Shown piece after piece: positions 21,938 to 32,911 of a stretch of DNA of 64,000 bases (its first letter is position 1; the number at the start of each line of letters is the position of its first letter). A model generated the notes under the pieces. That model was not told the origin of the DNA. It saw only the letters and a program-made list of their open reading frames with translations, and ran no database searches. Location of the stretch: positions 1 to 64,000 of the forward strand of contig ARYC01001082.1 in the NCBI GenBank assembly GCA_000711775.1, given 5' to 3'. The stretch is from Oxytricha trifallax. Its lineage: Eukaryota > Ciliophora > Spirotrichea > Sporadotrichida > Oxytrichidae. Made by a program: the position numbers and the translations under genes.

Positions 21938-22480
21938 TATTATTTGATAGTTAAATGATGATACCCAACAATTCTGCTTTAACATTAAACGACAGTTTAT
22001 CCATTTTGCTAGTGCAAAATGCTAAAAAATATAAAGTAGACTATTCAATAACTTCTTTTCAGGGTCAAATGATGAAAGTTTAACTTAAATTTCCAATCGA
22101 CACAAAGTATATCTCAGTAACATAGGTACCTTAAATCTATATAATATAATATTTGTAGTTCGATTAACTAAGAGTGACTTTTGTGAAAAACTTGTTCTAT
22201 AGAAATTCAAAAAATGATAAAGTGTTAGCTAAGAGATATCAAGTTAGCAAGTCTATACCTCCTTAAATTGACAAAGGTAACATTTCCTTAATTTCAATAT
22301 TTTAGGCAGTCTTGGATTAGCATCAAGTGTTGCTTCAGCAGTACAATAGAATTCCAAAAAATTATACCTCAGGTTATAAAAATTTTCCCAGATACCATAT
22401 CTATATGGATTTTTATTTACATTGCGCTTTCGATGTTTATTTATTGAGTTAATTGATAATATAAAAATATTAGGAAAAAT
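21938..22480 (+). CDS. Host gene 1, MDS A: membrane-proximal domain of a large surface protein
   Basis: In ciliate code the segment reads LFDSQMMIPNNSALTLNDSL, then KVQLKFPIDTKYISVTQ, RVTFVKNLFYRNSKNDK and GLASSVASAVQQ. Two mini-introns are visible: 22126-22158 (33 nt) and 22277-22305 (29 nt). A paralogous segment with introns at the same positions lies at 63351-63840. The start TATTATTT (21938-21945) equals the pointer of the paralogue, so an upstream MDS should join here; it is not adjacent because TBE copy c lies just upstream. In this family of large ciliate surface proteins this region links cadherin-like repeats to the membrane part. The right boundary is uncertain, since the frame remains open past the conserved part. 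Confidence 0.72.
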
Positions 22481-22794
22481 TAGTCTTCAAAAATAACATG
22501 TTAAAACTTAATTGAAATGCTAGATTTAGATACAAATTTAACATAAAATCATATAGGATAAAGTAAATTAAAATTTGATTATATTAGTTTATTTAACATT
22601 AACTTTTAAGTTTTTATTAAACTAAATTTATAAATTAATTTAAACAAATTTCAATAATAATCGGAAATTTAATAAATATTAAAATCCTTTTAAGGATATT
22701 AAGTGTTTTAAATATACTTTATCATCAGTCTTCGGGACAAATTTTGCTATAAATTTCATTCTGTAATTTAAGATATTAATCCTAAACTTTTAAT

Positions 22795-23320
22795 GATAGT
22801 GGCTTCAGTTTGCAGCAGTTATGGAATATATTTGAAGGATTCTAATTCATAACTCATTTGCCTCTGATTCAAATTATCCTTCCATCAAACACGCTATACT
22901 TCTTTGGATTCATAAACGATATAGCAAGTTTGAATTTAATACCAGTTGATAATATAAACAGCATGGTCTACGATTATGATACGTTTAATGACCAACCATA
23001 TAATGAATACTTTGGAATGATGAATTATACATCAGTCAATTCTATTACTGATCTTGGATTGCTTTATTACTTTTACTTACTCCATATCTTTGTGATTATT
23101 TTAAATAAATAAAAACAATTATTTTTTGATTATCATTGCTATATAAGTGAGGCTATTAAACTTAACCAAGCAAGTGTAATATTCTTTCAATTATTTATCA
23201 GTTTTTTAGAACCTTATTAAGGAAGTTTTATGAACTTGTGATTTACAACTTTATGATTCGATTTTTTATTGAAAATTATCTAGAGCTGTTTCTTTGTTGT
23301 TTTATCAATATTTTTCATGT
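22795..23320 (+). CDS. Host gene 1, MDS B: first membrane part
   Basis: Reads SGFSLQQLWNIFEGFQFI, LIQIILPSNTLYFFGFIND, an exposed acidic/Asn-rich loop (VYDYDTFNDQPYNEYF), a membrane helix (LLYYFYLLHIFVIIL), then across a 26 nt intron (23176-23201) FFRTLLRKFYELVIYNFMI and RFFIENYLELF. The intron keeps phase 0. This order matches the C-terminal membrane region of large ciliate surface proteins as I know them. About 310-440 bp of AT-rich DNA separate it from MDS A, probably an IES. Confidence 0.7.
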
Positions 23321-23421
23321 AAGAAAAACTCAAAACTTTAGAATTTTTTGTTTAGATTAAATTTGATCTCACTGGTGATATAAAAATTATTAAATTGAAT
23401 TATTAACTAATAAATTATATT

Positions 23422-23690
23422 ATGGGTTTTCTATTGTGCGTGATAATATTAACTTAAGCTTTTATTTTTCCAATATTTGTGACTGTAAAAGTGTTAAGAA
23501 TATACGATTTGAAAGATAAAATATAAAATTAGAAAAAATACAGCTCAATAATTTAAGGGATTGATACATAAAGGAAATCTTCTTTGTTATTTAATTCAAT
23601 ATCAATTATAAGAAAATAACTCTACTGTCTGTCTTTACTATTATAGAGGGTGGAATAAGCTGTGTATATAAATTTTTAATTATGAAATTT
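23422..23690 (+). CDS. Host gene 1, MDS C: second membrane part
   Basis: Frame: MGFLLCVIILTQAFIFPIF (membrane helix), TVKVLRIYDLKDKI, KYSSIIQGIDTQRKSS, then SIIRKQLYCLSLLLQRVEQA. The motif 'KY..I..GIDT...S' followed by a basic residue and a membrane segment is typical of the family. It is separated from MDS B by about 100 bp (an intron or IES). A further IES with the poly-G element at 23782-24279 follows. Confidence 0.65.
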
Positions 23691-23781
23691 ATAAACTAAT
23701 TTAATTAACAAAGTAATAATTTTTTTGTTGAATTTTTTTATCAAATAACAATAATAATTTTTACTGGGGCATTAATAACTA

Positions 23782-24279
23782 GGGGGGGGGGGAAGTTTCC
23801 TGCAATGGTTATTATATAAAAAAAAATTTTAGGGAAATTTCCTGCACTCTTTTTTTAATTTTTTGATTTTTATTTTTTTCATCAAATTAATCTTTATAAC
23901 AACCATCAACAAACTTCAGGACTATTTTTATTTTTATTATCATACTTTAATTTATTAATCAATATTCAATATCTCTCTTCAGATTCCAAAAACTCTGACA
24001 TTTTTTATATGGTATTTGCAAGTTCTGTCTCTTAAAATATTATAATGATTGTATCCGATTGTTATTGTAATTATGATTGAATTTACCTTTTTCTTACCAT
24101 ATCTATATAATGTTAAACTATATTTTCTTGAACTACTTCAATGATGAGCAAAGTGGTCTTAATATTAAATGGTTTATAAAAATATTAAATTTGTTAATTT
24201 ATGTCAAATTATTAAATTTACATAAATAAAATAGAGCGTGCAGGAAACTTCCTCGAGTGCAGGAAACTTCCCCCCCCCC
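23782..24279. mobile_element. Poly-G foldback MITE, copy 1
   Basis: A 498 bp non-coding element. The left end is 11 G followed by AAGTTTCCTGCA; the right end is GTGCAGGAAACTTC with 10 C. Inner repeats (AGGGAAATTTCCTGCAC near 23,831) are present. AATAACT occurs on both flanks and is a likely target duplication. Copies 2 and 3 lie at 33908-34353 and 61898-62301 and share the interior. It lies in the presumed IES between MDS C and MDS D. Confidence 0.85.
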
Positions 24280-24374
24280 AATAACTTATATAAGGAAGAC
24301 TTTTAATATTTGTTTTAAAAGAAAATATCACGTTATTTTACACAGTACACAATTATTAGGAGATTAATCAGGAA

Positions 24375-24745
24375 TTCAGCTATTATTCATAATATTTACA
24401 AACTTTCTTTACTTGAGTTACTTAATTATAATAAAGCCTTTCCCAGAACATAAACTTAATTAAATGATGATAGTAAATGAAATAATTCTAATGATAATTT
24501 GCTACAACTTTTTGCCATTTTCATAAGCTTTTGATGTTGAAGTAGATTTAAGAGTTATCATTGGGTATCTACCTATTTGCATGACACTACTCTATTTATT
24601 TATCAATATTACTGGCATATTAATTGATACTATTAGAAATCTCAATTTGCGATTCAAATAAATGAAATAAAGTTAATTAAAAGCTAAGATTGATAGCATT
24701 AAAAGAAATAAATTTGAGTTATTGTAATCTAACTTAAAATCAAAA
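24375..24745 (+). CDS. Host gene 1, MDS D: third membrane part
   Basis: Frame: LSYLIIIKPFPEHKLNQMMI, VNEIILMIICYNFLPFSQAF, DVEVDLRVIIGYLPICMTLL, NITGILIDTIRNLNLRFKQM, ending in a basic cytoplasmic stretch (KAKIDSIKRNKFELLQ). Two membrane helices flank a short loop. Ciliate surface proteins of this kind have the same KPF...N...NE...L signature. Boundaries are approximate. Confidence 0.7.
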
Positions 24746-25866
24746 AACCCCAATATTCCACTAAAACCATAATCTGGATTTAAATTTTTTAATCTTATGA
24801 GTTACAATATATATTCTTATAATTTTAGAATATTTTTAATAATAGATTAATTTTATTTAAGAAAAATTCTATAGATAATTGTAATCTAATTTTAGTGTTT
24901 TGATAAAAGCATTTTTTTTATTATCAATCATAAATTTTAAAAATCAAAAATTATGTTTATTAATATTTCAACGTAATTTGATTATATAATTCATAATTAA
25001 ATCTAAAATGGCTAACAAACACAGGAAATAGCCAGAACTTCTCTCTATACTTACTCTTAAAATCATTAATGTTTAAATGTGAGTTCATTCTATTCAAAGT
25101 ATTTTATCTGAAAAATAAGTAAATTTCTACTCTAAAAAAACAATAATTTTAAAAAAATGAAGCATTTTAATTTGTTTTTTAATTTAGATAAATGAATCTG
25201 AAGTTTGCGTTGTATTAGTGATCACAAAGAGTAGACAAATAAAATTTTAAATTAATCAAAATTTCACTATAAAAAATCTGATTTTCTTCTTTGCTAAACT
25301 AAAATTGATTTACGAAAATCAGAATTAATTAAAATATGACATGTCTAATTAAAAACTAAGTCTTATATATATAAATTGTACAATATGATAATCTCTAATT
25401 TATCTCATTTTGTTCAATGTATAATATTATTTTATTTAAGCATATATAATCTTAGGCAGTTTAGATCAATTTACATTATATAATTTACAATTCTTTTCTA
25501 TTTTATTAATAGTAAAATAGGGCTATCCTATAAACTAATGTGATTATCATTAATCTTAAAGCTAAGAGAATATTTTCATAACTTACTCTACAATTAAAAA
25601 AATATTTATATTTTACTTTGAATTTTGTTATAAAGTTTCACAAATAAAATAATTTTAAATCAGAAAATTATTACATTAATAATACATTAATTTTATGAAA
25701 AAGTTAATACTGTTTTAAAATTAAAACATAAGTGACAAGATTTAGCGTATTTAATCTTTGAATTATAAAAAATTCATAGAATAACATTATATTAACAATT
25801 TATTAATTAATAATTTAAAGAATTTATTGATTAAAAACATATGAAAAATGCTATTAGTTTAAAAAA
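24746..25866. other. AT-rich presumed IES of host gene 1
   Basis: Very AT-rich with no open frame that looks like protein and no recognised repeat. It lies between two in-order coding segments of the same gene. Confidence 0.5.
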
Positions 25867-26225
25867 GGGATTAAATCAAGTAAAAGTTTTGAAGATGATC
25901 TAATGATTAATAATTCAATGCATAAACCATAATAATAAAAAGTAAATTTTGGAAAAAAACAACCATATAAACCTTCTTAGAGTTTTTCTAAAGAAAATTC
26001 TACTAATATAAGTTCAAAATGGAAGGATGATGAAATTGACGATAATTTAGTCAATAAATAAGAAAGTAATAAATATCACACAAATTAAAACTTTCTAATA
26101 AACTCTCTAAACAAAAATATTTAAAAGATTACAGTTAAGAATTGGGAAGATAAAGAGGGAATATTTTAGAATAGAAGAAATAATAATAATTTGTACAATA
26201 GCTTTTTCAATAACTCAAAATTAAA
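25867..26225 (+). CDS. Host gene 1, MDS E: cytoplasmic C-terminal tail
   Basis: A continuous ciliate-code frame: GIKSSKSFEDDLMINNSMH, VNFGKKQPYKPSQSFSKEN, SSKWKDDEIDDNLVNKQ, KITVKNWEDKEGIFQNRRNN, ending near LNEFE. It is polar, Asn/Lys/Asp-rich, with Trp residues and no membrane helix, as expected for a cytoplasmic tail. Composition is clearly coding-like against the flanks. No family is known for the tail itself. The join to MDS D is inferred from order and strand. Confidence 0.6.
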
Positions 26226-27499
26226 TGAGTTTGAACATCATTTTTTAATAAAAATGTTTATCAAATTTAATAAAATATTAATATATTTATTTTTAATGAT
26301 AATCATGAAGTTAACATATTAAGGGGATTGAAATCTTCAAAAATTTTTATAAAAAATATAAAAATTATTTAACTTAATTAGAATAAGAATGTTAAAAAAT
26401 GTAATCAAACTTTATGAAATAAGAATATATTAACAAATTTTAAAATTAAAATTTTTTTAAATGATAAATTTGTTTTTATTTAGAAAAAATATAAAAATAA
26501 ATCTCCCAACCTACATATTAGGAAGAAAATAAAAACAAAAAGAGTGATATTAAAATCTATGATTGATTGTTTCAAATACTCTTTGATAAATTATGTTGAC
26601 ATAAAAATTATGTTAATTTATTTTAAGTTAGTTTAAATAGAATCCCAGTAAAAATATTTTGATCATCTGTTTTATAATTAAATAAATAAGGCATTTATAT
26701 AATAAAATGAAATTTTAAATATCACAATAAGACTCCCAAGAATAAAATTTTTACGAAATCTGAATTTAATTTCACAACTTAAATATGACAAAAAACCAAA
26801 AAAAACAATAGATATTTGCGAACAGTATCTATTAAAAAATATAACGATATGGAAAATGTTTTTCTGGGGGGCCTGAAATTATTTGTATTAAAGATTATAT
26901 TTATAAATGAATCAAATTGACTGTTGTGCTTGCTGCGACTGTTATTATTGCAGCTTAACTGGCTCCTTTATTTGAGACGTTAAAATTAGGGTTTTCAAAA
27001 AAAATAATGCATTGAAGTCTTTCTCTTGATTTCATATAAACTTTTTAAAATAAAATACCATAACATATCCATTATAAGATGATATTTTTTATTTTCTTAA
27101 ATAGAAGTAAGAATGACAAATGAAAGATAAAATCTTAAATATAAGAAATAAAGATGTTCATATTTTTTAGAAATCAATTTAATTTAGTAAGAAACCTAAT
27201 TTCTGCACATATCTAACTTGAAAAATAAATGCATCTTTATTGGTTATGCATGAATAAAAGGATTTTTTATCCATAATATATAATGTCCTAATTATTTATC
27301 TTCCCAATATTTCGTAATTGAAACAGCTTGCTTCTTTAAAGTAGAGTAAGTATGAATAAAACTTAGATATAATATAATAAATTACCTTCTAACTAACTTT
27401 TGTTAAATTAATGTAAAACCTCAACTTTGCAGATTCATTGATAATTAGCATTATATTATTATGATGAGATGTCTAATCAAATCTCAAAAACTTAGACAA
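26226..27499. other. AT-rich DNA between host gene 1 and TBE copy d
   Basis: Mostly AT-rich. One short frame at about 26907-26968 encodes a cysteine-rich peptide (MNQIDCCACCDCYYCSLTG) before TGA. Nothing else is recognised. Confidence 0.4.
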
Positions 27500-27578
27500 C
27501 GAGTGCATACTTTATTAGGGTTTTAATAGGGTTTATGAAGGGGTGTAATGTTTAAATATAAGTAATTTAAGTGAGTAT

Positions 27579-28624
27579 ATGCGAGGTCTGGGGTCTGTTT
27601 TTAGACAGTGAGTATAATGATTTATTATTTAAGTTGCTCTATGGAAGTGATGATTATAGTGATAAAAACAAGCCTATTCTTAATTACACATCTATGGCAA
27701 GGCTGCTTCATAAATCTCCTGCCACTGTGAGGTCTCACTGCTTGTTAGCCTTGATTTTAAAAAGATAGCAACTTCCTTCTAAACCTAAGAGACCTCTCAA
27801 ATTTTAGCAGCATCATATTGACTATCTTATTAATGATAAGACTCTTAAATAGGGTCATTTCTCTCTAGCCTAGAGAGCTGTGATGTTTCATCGCCAATTT
27901 CATGAGCAACTCATATCTGCTTAATCTATAGTGAACATTTATATAATAACGGAATATCTTACAAGACAGTCAATCGCATTAAGAGAGTGATTGACTTTAA
28001 TGTTCCATTTTATAAGACTAATTTAAATTATATATTAGATTAAATGCAGAGGTCTTAAGAGAATAATTAAAGTTCATACACGCTGATGAGGCAGTATTTA
28101 TATTCAATACCTTTATATCAAGGTCTTGATACAAGAGGTATAGTAATAAAGAAGTTTATGAGTAAAAGGTTAAGGTTTAAACTCATGCTATTCTTGGTGG
28201 AATAAGTGAAGATAGTGGCCTCGAGACTTATGTTATTCACCCTCGTTCTATAAAGACTGAATAATATATTAAGTTCTTGCAATAACTCAGAGATAAGTAC
28301 GCTGACTAAGAGATTATTCTATTCGTTGATAACTTGTCAGTTCATAAAACTAAAGACTCAAGGAAGGAATATGAAAGGCTAAATATAACACCTGTATTTA
28401 ATGTTCCTTACAGCCCTTAGTTCAATGGAATTGAATTATATTGGGGATTATTGAAAGGTCATTATAAGAAATTGCTGCTCTACCATCTGATGCATGATTT
28501 AAAGATAGATAGTGTCGATTTTATTAAGAGTGCAGCTAAGAGAGTCAGAGATGATAAAGCTAAAGTATGCGCAAGAGAAGGGAGATTTTGTGTATATAAA
28601 TAAGTTTTAGATTTAAACGAATGA
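27579..28624 (+). pseudogene. TBE transposase (DDE), copy d
   Basis: ATG 27579 begins MRGLGS-type sequence, but one extra T shortly after shifts the frame; the rest reads SEYNDLLFKLLYGSDDYS, LLHKSPATVRSHCLLAL. Further on, SYKTVNRIKRVIDFNVPF, HADEAVFIF (near 28,085), FVDNLSVHKTK (28,325) and FNGIELYWGLL (28,425) give the complete D, D, E core with 34 residues between the last two. A second slip lies just before HADE. TGA 28622-28624 is 6 nt from the stop of the converging 22-kDa gene. Confidence 0.87.
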
Positions 28625-28630
28625 ATAAGT

Positions 28631-29421
28631 TCACATATTAAATTTGCCCGTAAAGGGATTTGGCTTCTCTTTCTTTTCTTCCTCTTAAGGCTTGCTTGGG
28701 CCCATGTTTCTTCTCTTAGTGCCAGCTCCTGCATCTATGTTCATCTCGTCTGGCTTTTAGAAATCTTTGAAGAGTCTCTTACTCAATTCATGCTTTACTT
28801 GAGACTTTCTCTCTCTGTTTAATTTGCTGCGCTCTTTCATCAAGTATATAGCAGTACCAGGTTTTTCTATAAAGTTAGAAGACTAAGCTTACTTGAGATG
28901 AAAGGATGCTTTTGAAGTTCCTACAGCCAGGTATCACTTATTTTAATACCTTGCTTCTCTTTTTCTTCAGGAGAGATGCTGTATCGTTTCTTGTGAGCTT
29001 CTTAAATAACTTCTTTTAAGTACTCAGGTTTAAGAGTTGCAAGAACACCAAAGTAAAAGTTTCACTTTGGCAACTTATTAGAAAGCTGTAGCTTTGATGG
29101 AAGGTAGAGAGCTACGTCTGGATCACTCATAGCATCATCATAGAGGTTTGTCACTGATATTTTTGGGAAGTTAGGTATCTCAATCATTCTTATTTCACTT
29201 GACTTAAAAGCTTTTTTCTCTTCACTTAGCAATGCTTTTAAGAATGGTATTTTTGTTCCCTCCTGTGTTGGCAAGGACAATCCAACTATGGTTAATAAGT
29301 TAGTTATAAGTGAAAGCTTACCTTGCTATACCAAGTATCTGTAAAGGTCTTCTTTACTTCTGAATTTTCCTATTAAATCTTGAGATTATATTCTCTTCAT
29401 TGCATCATTCATAGATTCCAT
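28631..29421 (-). pseudogene. TBE 22-kDa-type gene, copy d, with an early stop
   Basis: ATG is the reverse complement of 29419-29421, TGA that of 28631-28633. Removing mini-introns 29286-29321 (36 nt) and 28867-28892 (26 nt) leaves 243 codons including the stop. The length is exact, but TGA replaces an arginine codon right after SNKLPK, about 40% along. Otherwise the sequence is preserved, including the Lys/Pro-rich tail. Confidence 0.85.
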
Positions 29422-29986
29422 CTTGCTTCCAGTTTCTATAAATATTTAAGAAATTTAAAATTATGGATATCCATTCTGAACTTACTAAAATTTTACTACT
29501 AGATAGGGAGATCCACTTGGAGGTCACCCTGAATCAGATAAATAGATAAATATGGACGAGCTTTCTCCAAGTTTCAGGTTTGACTTCCATCTTTATCTAA
29601 CTTTCTCCATTAAATTGCTCCTAATAATAATTAATTTAATTATGTGGTGCTCCTAATTTATTTAAAACTTAATTAGGAGGTTAAATTAAAGTTCAAAACC
29701 GTATTAGGTGGTGCATTAAAAAAATTAAATTTTAAAAACTTCCCCTCCTAAATTTACGAGAACAGATTTAGGAGCACCACCTAACTTCCCAAAACACATT
29801 TAGGTGCATTTTAATGTATAAAATGGATGAAATAATACATAAATTATCTCAAAATTTTAGAAATATAAAACTAATGTCTCTCACTCTGTTCCCATTAGAC
29901 CTCTCTAAATCTTTGAAGATGTATTCTTGCTAGTGTATAAAGGTATAATTTAAACTGCTTATATAATTATTAATATTATTTATAAA
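29422..29986. promoter_or_regulatory. Divergent intergenic region of TBE copy d
   Basis: Holds CTCCTAAT/ATTAGGAG units and the block TTAGGAGCACCACCTAA (29762-29785), repeated in both orientations between 29,600 and 29,815, equivalent to the repeats in copy c. It is the promoter region for both genes and possibly a binding region for the element's zinc-finger protein. Confidence 0.5.
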
Positions 29987-31435
29987 ATGAGCGGCAACTT
30001 ACTAAGAAAAGCGGCATTGCTTGGCATTAGCCAGCAAAAACTTTCCTTCATGAATCAAAAGAAAATTGAGACTTGTGATGCATTCACCTAGTACAAACCT
30101 GAAATTCTCTAACCTTAGGTCTCAGACTTTTAATAACAATTCAGTTTTTAAATAGAAATGCAGAGCTAAGAAATTCAATGCGAAGTTCCAATAAAAATGG
30201 TTGAAGAGGAGGAAGAGAAAAAAGAAATTAAAGCATTACATTAATGTGAAGAGTGTGAGAAGAACTTCACTTATAAATCTGCTCTTAAGCGTCATATCCT
30301 AGAGTAGCATTCTAACAAGCCTAAGCTCTATTATAAGCATGATAAGATAGATGGAAAATATTTTTGCCCTTATTGCAATAAGCAATATAATCATTCAAGG
30401 GATTTAAAAGTTCACCTTTAAAACCATCATGGCAAGAAGTTTGAAGTCATAGATCCTGAGACTGGTGAGGTCTTCCTTCAAAAAAGAAAGCCAAGAGACC
30501 CTTTAGAATCTTTGGAACAAAGAGTTAAGAAAGAAAATAAGCTTATTAAAGCAGTGAGAAACCTTCCAGCTTCTGAGATAGTGAAAATCACTTTGAAGAT
30601 ACAAGCACTAAAGCTTCCAATTTTAAATGTAATTGACCTTAAAGAATGTAAGGAAAGTTATCTTATACTTGAGGACAAGTTTGAGAAAAAGGTCATAACT
30701 GATAAGCAGTTCGCATACAAGATTTATCCATTCAACTACTTTAAATGCGATGACAAGTATCAAATGGAATTTGTCAATGAGTACTAAGCTCATACTAAAG
30801 CAAGGGATAGACAGTGCAGATTTATAATTAAGCTCGATGCAATACTGCTTACTCAAGATCTTGTTGCTATTCGCCTACCTCTATATTAAATGACATTAAG
30901 AGACTATATTTAAGATTAAAGGATTCCAAAGTAGCTACCTCTTATTCTTACAAATGTTTGCAAAGGCATAGAAGAGTTACACACTTTAGGGTATGTTCAT
31001 AGAGACTTGAAGCCTGAGAATATTATGCTTGATTTTTCCCCTCTCAGAGTAGTAATAATTTATTTCAATAGATCATAAGGAGTTGAAGCTTCAGTACTTG
31101 GCAACGTTAATGGTGCTCCTGGATACTTCCCAGAAAGGTAGGATTGGATAGATGGTGATATTAAGCGGGATGTATGGGCTCTAGCAGCAATTATTGCTAA
31201 ATGCGATATGCCAAGAAATGATTACTATAGCTGTAAGAGAGAGAAAGATTCAAAGTAAAGAATACAGCAATATTTAGACTAGAATAAGATAAAAGGTAAA
31301 ATAAAAGATCTGGCTGAGCAGATTATCTTAAGACCAAACCACAGAGCAGAGCAAACAATAGACTAAATGATCAACTGGATAGGAGATATAAAATTAAGAA
31401 AATTAGCACATGATGCCAAGGTATTGTTTGAGTGA
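29987..31435 (+). CDS. TBE zinc-finger/kinase protein, copy d, complete frame
   Basis: ATG 29987 to TGA 31433-31435, 482 residues with no TGA inside: the best preserved copy here. It begins MSGNLLRKAALLGISQQ. Zinc fingers: CEECEKNFTYKSALKRH (residues about 88-108) and CPYCNKQYNHSRDLKVH (about 125-146). The kinase-like half has FAYKIYPFNYF (possible ATP-site lysine), YVHRDLKPENIML with the catalytic Asp, and GAPGYFPER. The DFG position reads VIIYFNRS: the metal-binding Asp, which is Asp in copies c and f (IDFNRA), is Tyr here. The kinase may therefore be inactive. Its role in TBE biology is not established. Confidence 0.9.
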
Positions 31436-31459
31436 ATAGTAAAAATAAAACACTTCTAA

Positions 31460-31599
31460 TACTCACTACTATACATTACATTTAAACATTAAACCCATAC
31501 ATAAACCCTATTAAAACCCTAATAAAGTATGCACTAATTAATAGTCTATTTTTATCAATCAAAAACTTAATCAAACTACTGAAGGGGTTTTGGGTTTTG
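31460..31599. repeat. Right inverted repeat of TBE copy d
   Basis: Family I repeat, from ATACTCACTACTATACATTAC to the telomere-like end, followed by ATT. Confidence 0.88.
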
Positions 31600-32840
31600 A
31601 TTCTATCTACGATAAAGTATTGTAAATTATTTTTAATAAAAATTAATGTGCTAGGATCGTTGAGATCAGAATAGCTCTAGAGCTCCAATCGGGTTTTTAT
31701 ACTATTAATTTTATTGAATCCTTGACATCATTTGAGAAACTTTTGCTAAGTAATTACTAGATATGATACTTGATTGGATTTATCAATAGCATATAGAGCT
31801 ATATATAAATGTTTTTTCTCATGAATAATTACTTTTACTTATTTCATACTAAAATTATAAATTTAATAATTAAATGCTATTTAATTTTGCATATTTTTAT
31901 ATTTAAAAAATCAAAACAATAATTTTAAGTTTAAAAAGTTCATTCTAAATATTTGCTTTAAATGTTTGCGTATTTTTAATAAAAGAATATTCTTGAATAT
32001 TTTACAATACTTAAAATATCAGTTTTTGAAGATTTTTATTAAAGTTTGTAGTTAAATAGATTATTTATTAATTATAACTATTCATGTAATTAACGTAAGA
32101 TCTTATCAAAATATTATATTAATATGGTATATTCTAAATGGGGAATTTGAAAAAATTAAATTAAAATTAGACGAATTAAAATTGCCAATAATTTGTAATC
32201 GGTTTAAATATAATTTAATATTGTAAGAATAAAAAATGTCTGTATTACTACAATAATCTCAGTTTTTAATATATTAGTATCGAATAAGACATTCAAATAT
32301 ATAGAAAATCAAGAATTTTGGGAATTAGTATTTGAATAATAGCTTCATTCCTAAAATCCGAAAAATTATGATTTGCAAACTTCTCGATATTCACAAGTTG
32401 ATTGATGCCAACAAAAGTTTTCTTTTTCAGCCTCCTAAATTTTCAAGCTTTTCTTAGAAAATCTAATACTAAAGACTAATTCTGGAAAGTTTTTGCATAA
32501 ACTTTATATGGATTTTGAGGAGTGCTTTTCGTGAATCCTTTGTCATATATTTGTGAAAAATTGTATAATTAAATATTTAGATGGAACAATGACCTAATTA
32601 TTTTTGGAATTACAGCTTCCTGAACATTAAAAGTCGAAAAACTAGGAGTTCAGTTGCTGCAGCTGCCAAAAATTATAGTCGGCAGCAACATTTTTGAATG
32701 CTAAAATAATTTAATATTTTTAGTTCTCAACAAAAATATTATTATTATTATTCTCTAATTTGTAAAATATTAATCGAAATCAATCATAAGAAGAGTTTAT
32801 CAGAAAATAAATAAATTAAATTATTTTTTTAAGTATCAAA
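31600..32840. other. AT-rich DNA, one weak frame
   Basis: No repeat recognised. A frame at about 32370-32557 (MICKLLDIHKLIDANKSF, then FQPPKFSSFSQ) is open in ciliate code and could be a small MDS, or chance. Confidence 0.3.
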
Positions 32841-32911
32841 ATGAACAACTATTCTATTTAGATTAGAAATATTGTTTTGAATCTGATCTGCATAGCTATA
32901 ATTGTAATCAG
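32841..32911 (+). CDS. Host gene 2, candidate first exon with signal/anchor peptide
   Basis: ATG 32841 starts MNNYSIQIRNIVLNLICIAI, a short polar head and a hydrophobic helix, ending at CAG followed by GTAATA, a good ciliate splice donor. It precedes the other candidate gene 2 segments on the same strand. The assignment rests on position and signal character only. Confidence 0.4.

Larger units (their letters stand above)
27500..31599. mobile_element. TBE transposon copy d (family I), nearly full length
   Basis: About 4.1 kb with all three genes. The left telomere-like end is eroded: recognisable repeat begins near GAGTGCATACTTTATTAGGG at 27502. The right end is complete (GAAGGGGTTTTGGGTTTTG, 31582-31599) and is followed by ATT. 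Order: transposase (plus), 22-kDa (minus), zinc-finger/kinase (plus), the inverse orientation of copy c. Confidence 0.92.

Noticed and set aside
22330-22810. GCTTCAG as pointer between gene 1 MDS A and B
   Set aside because: The repeat exists (22,336 and 22,801 region) but joining there shifts the reading frame relative to the conserved QQLW segment.
28480-28734. Minus-strand ORF starting MQELALREETWAQ
   Set aside because: Out-of-frame shadow spanning the end of the 22-kDa gene and the transposase of TBE copy d.
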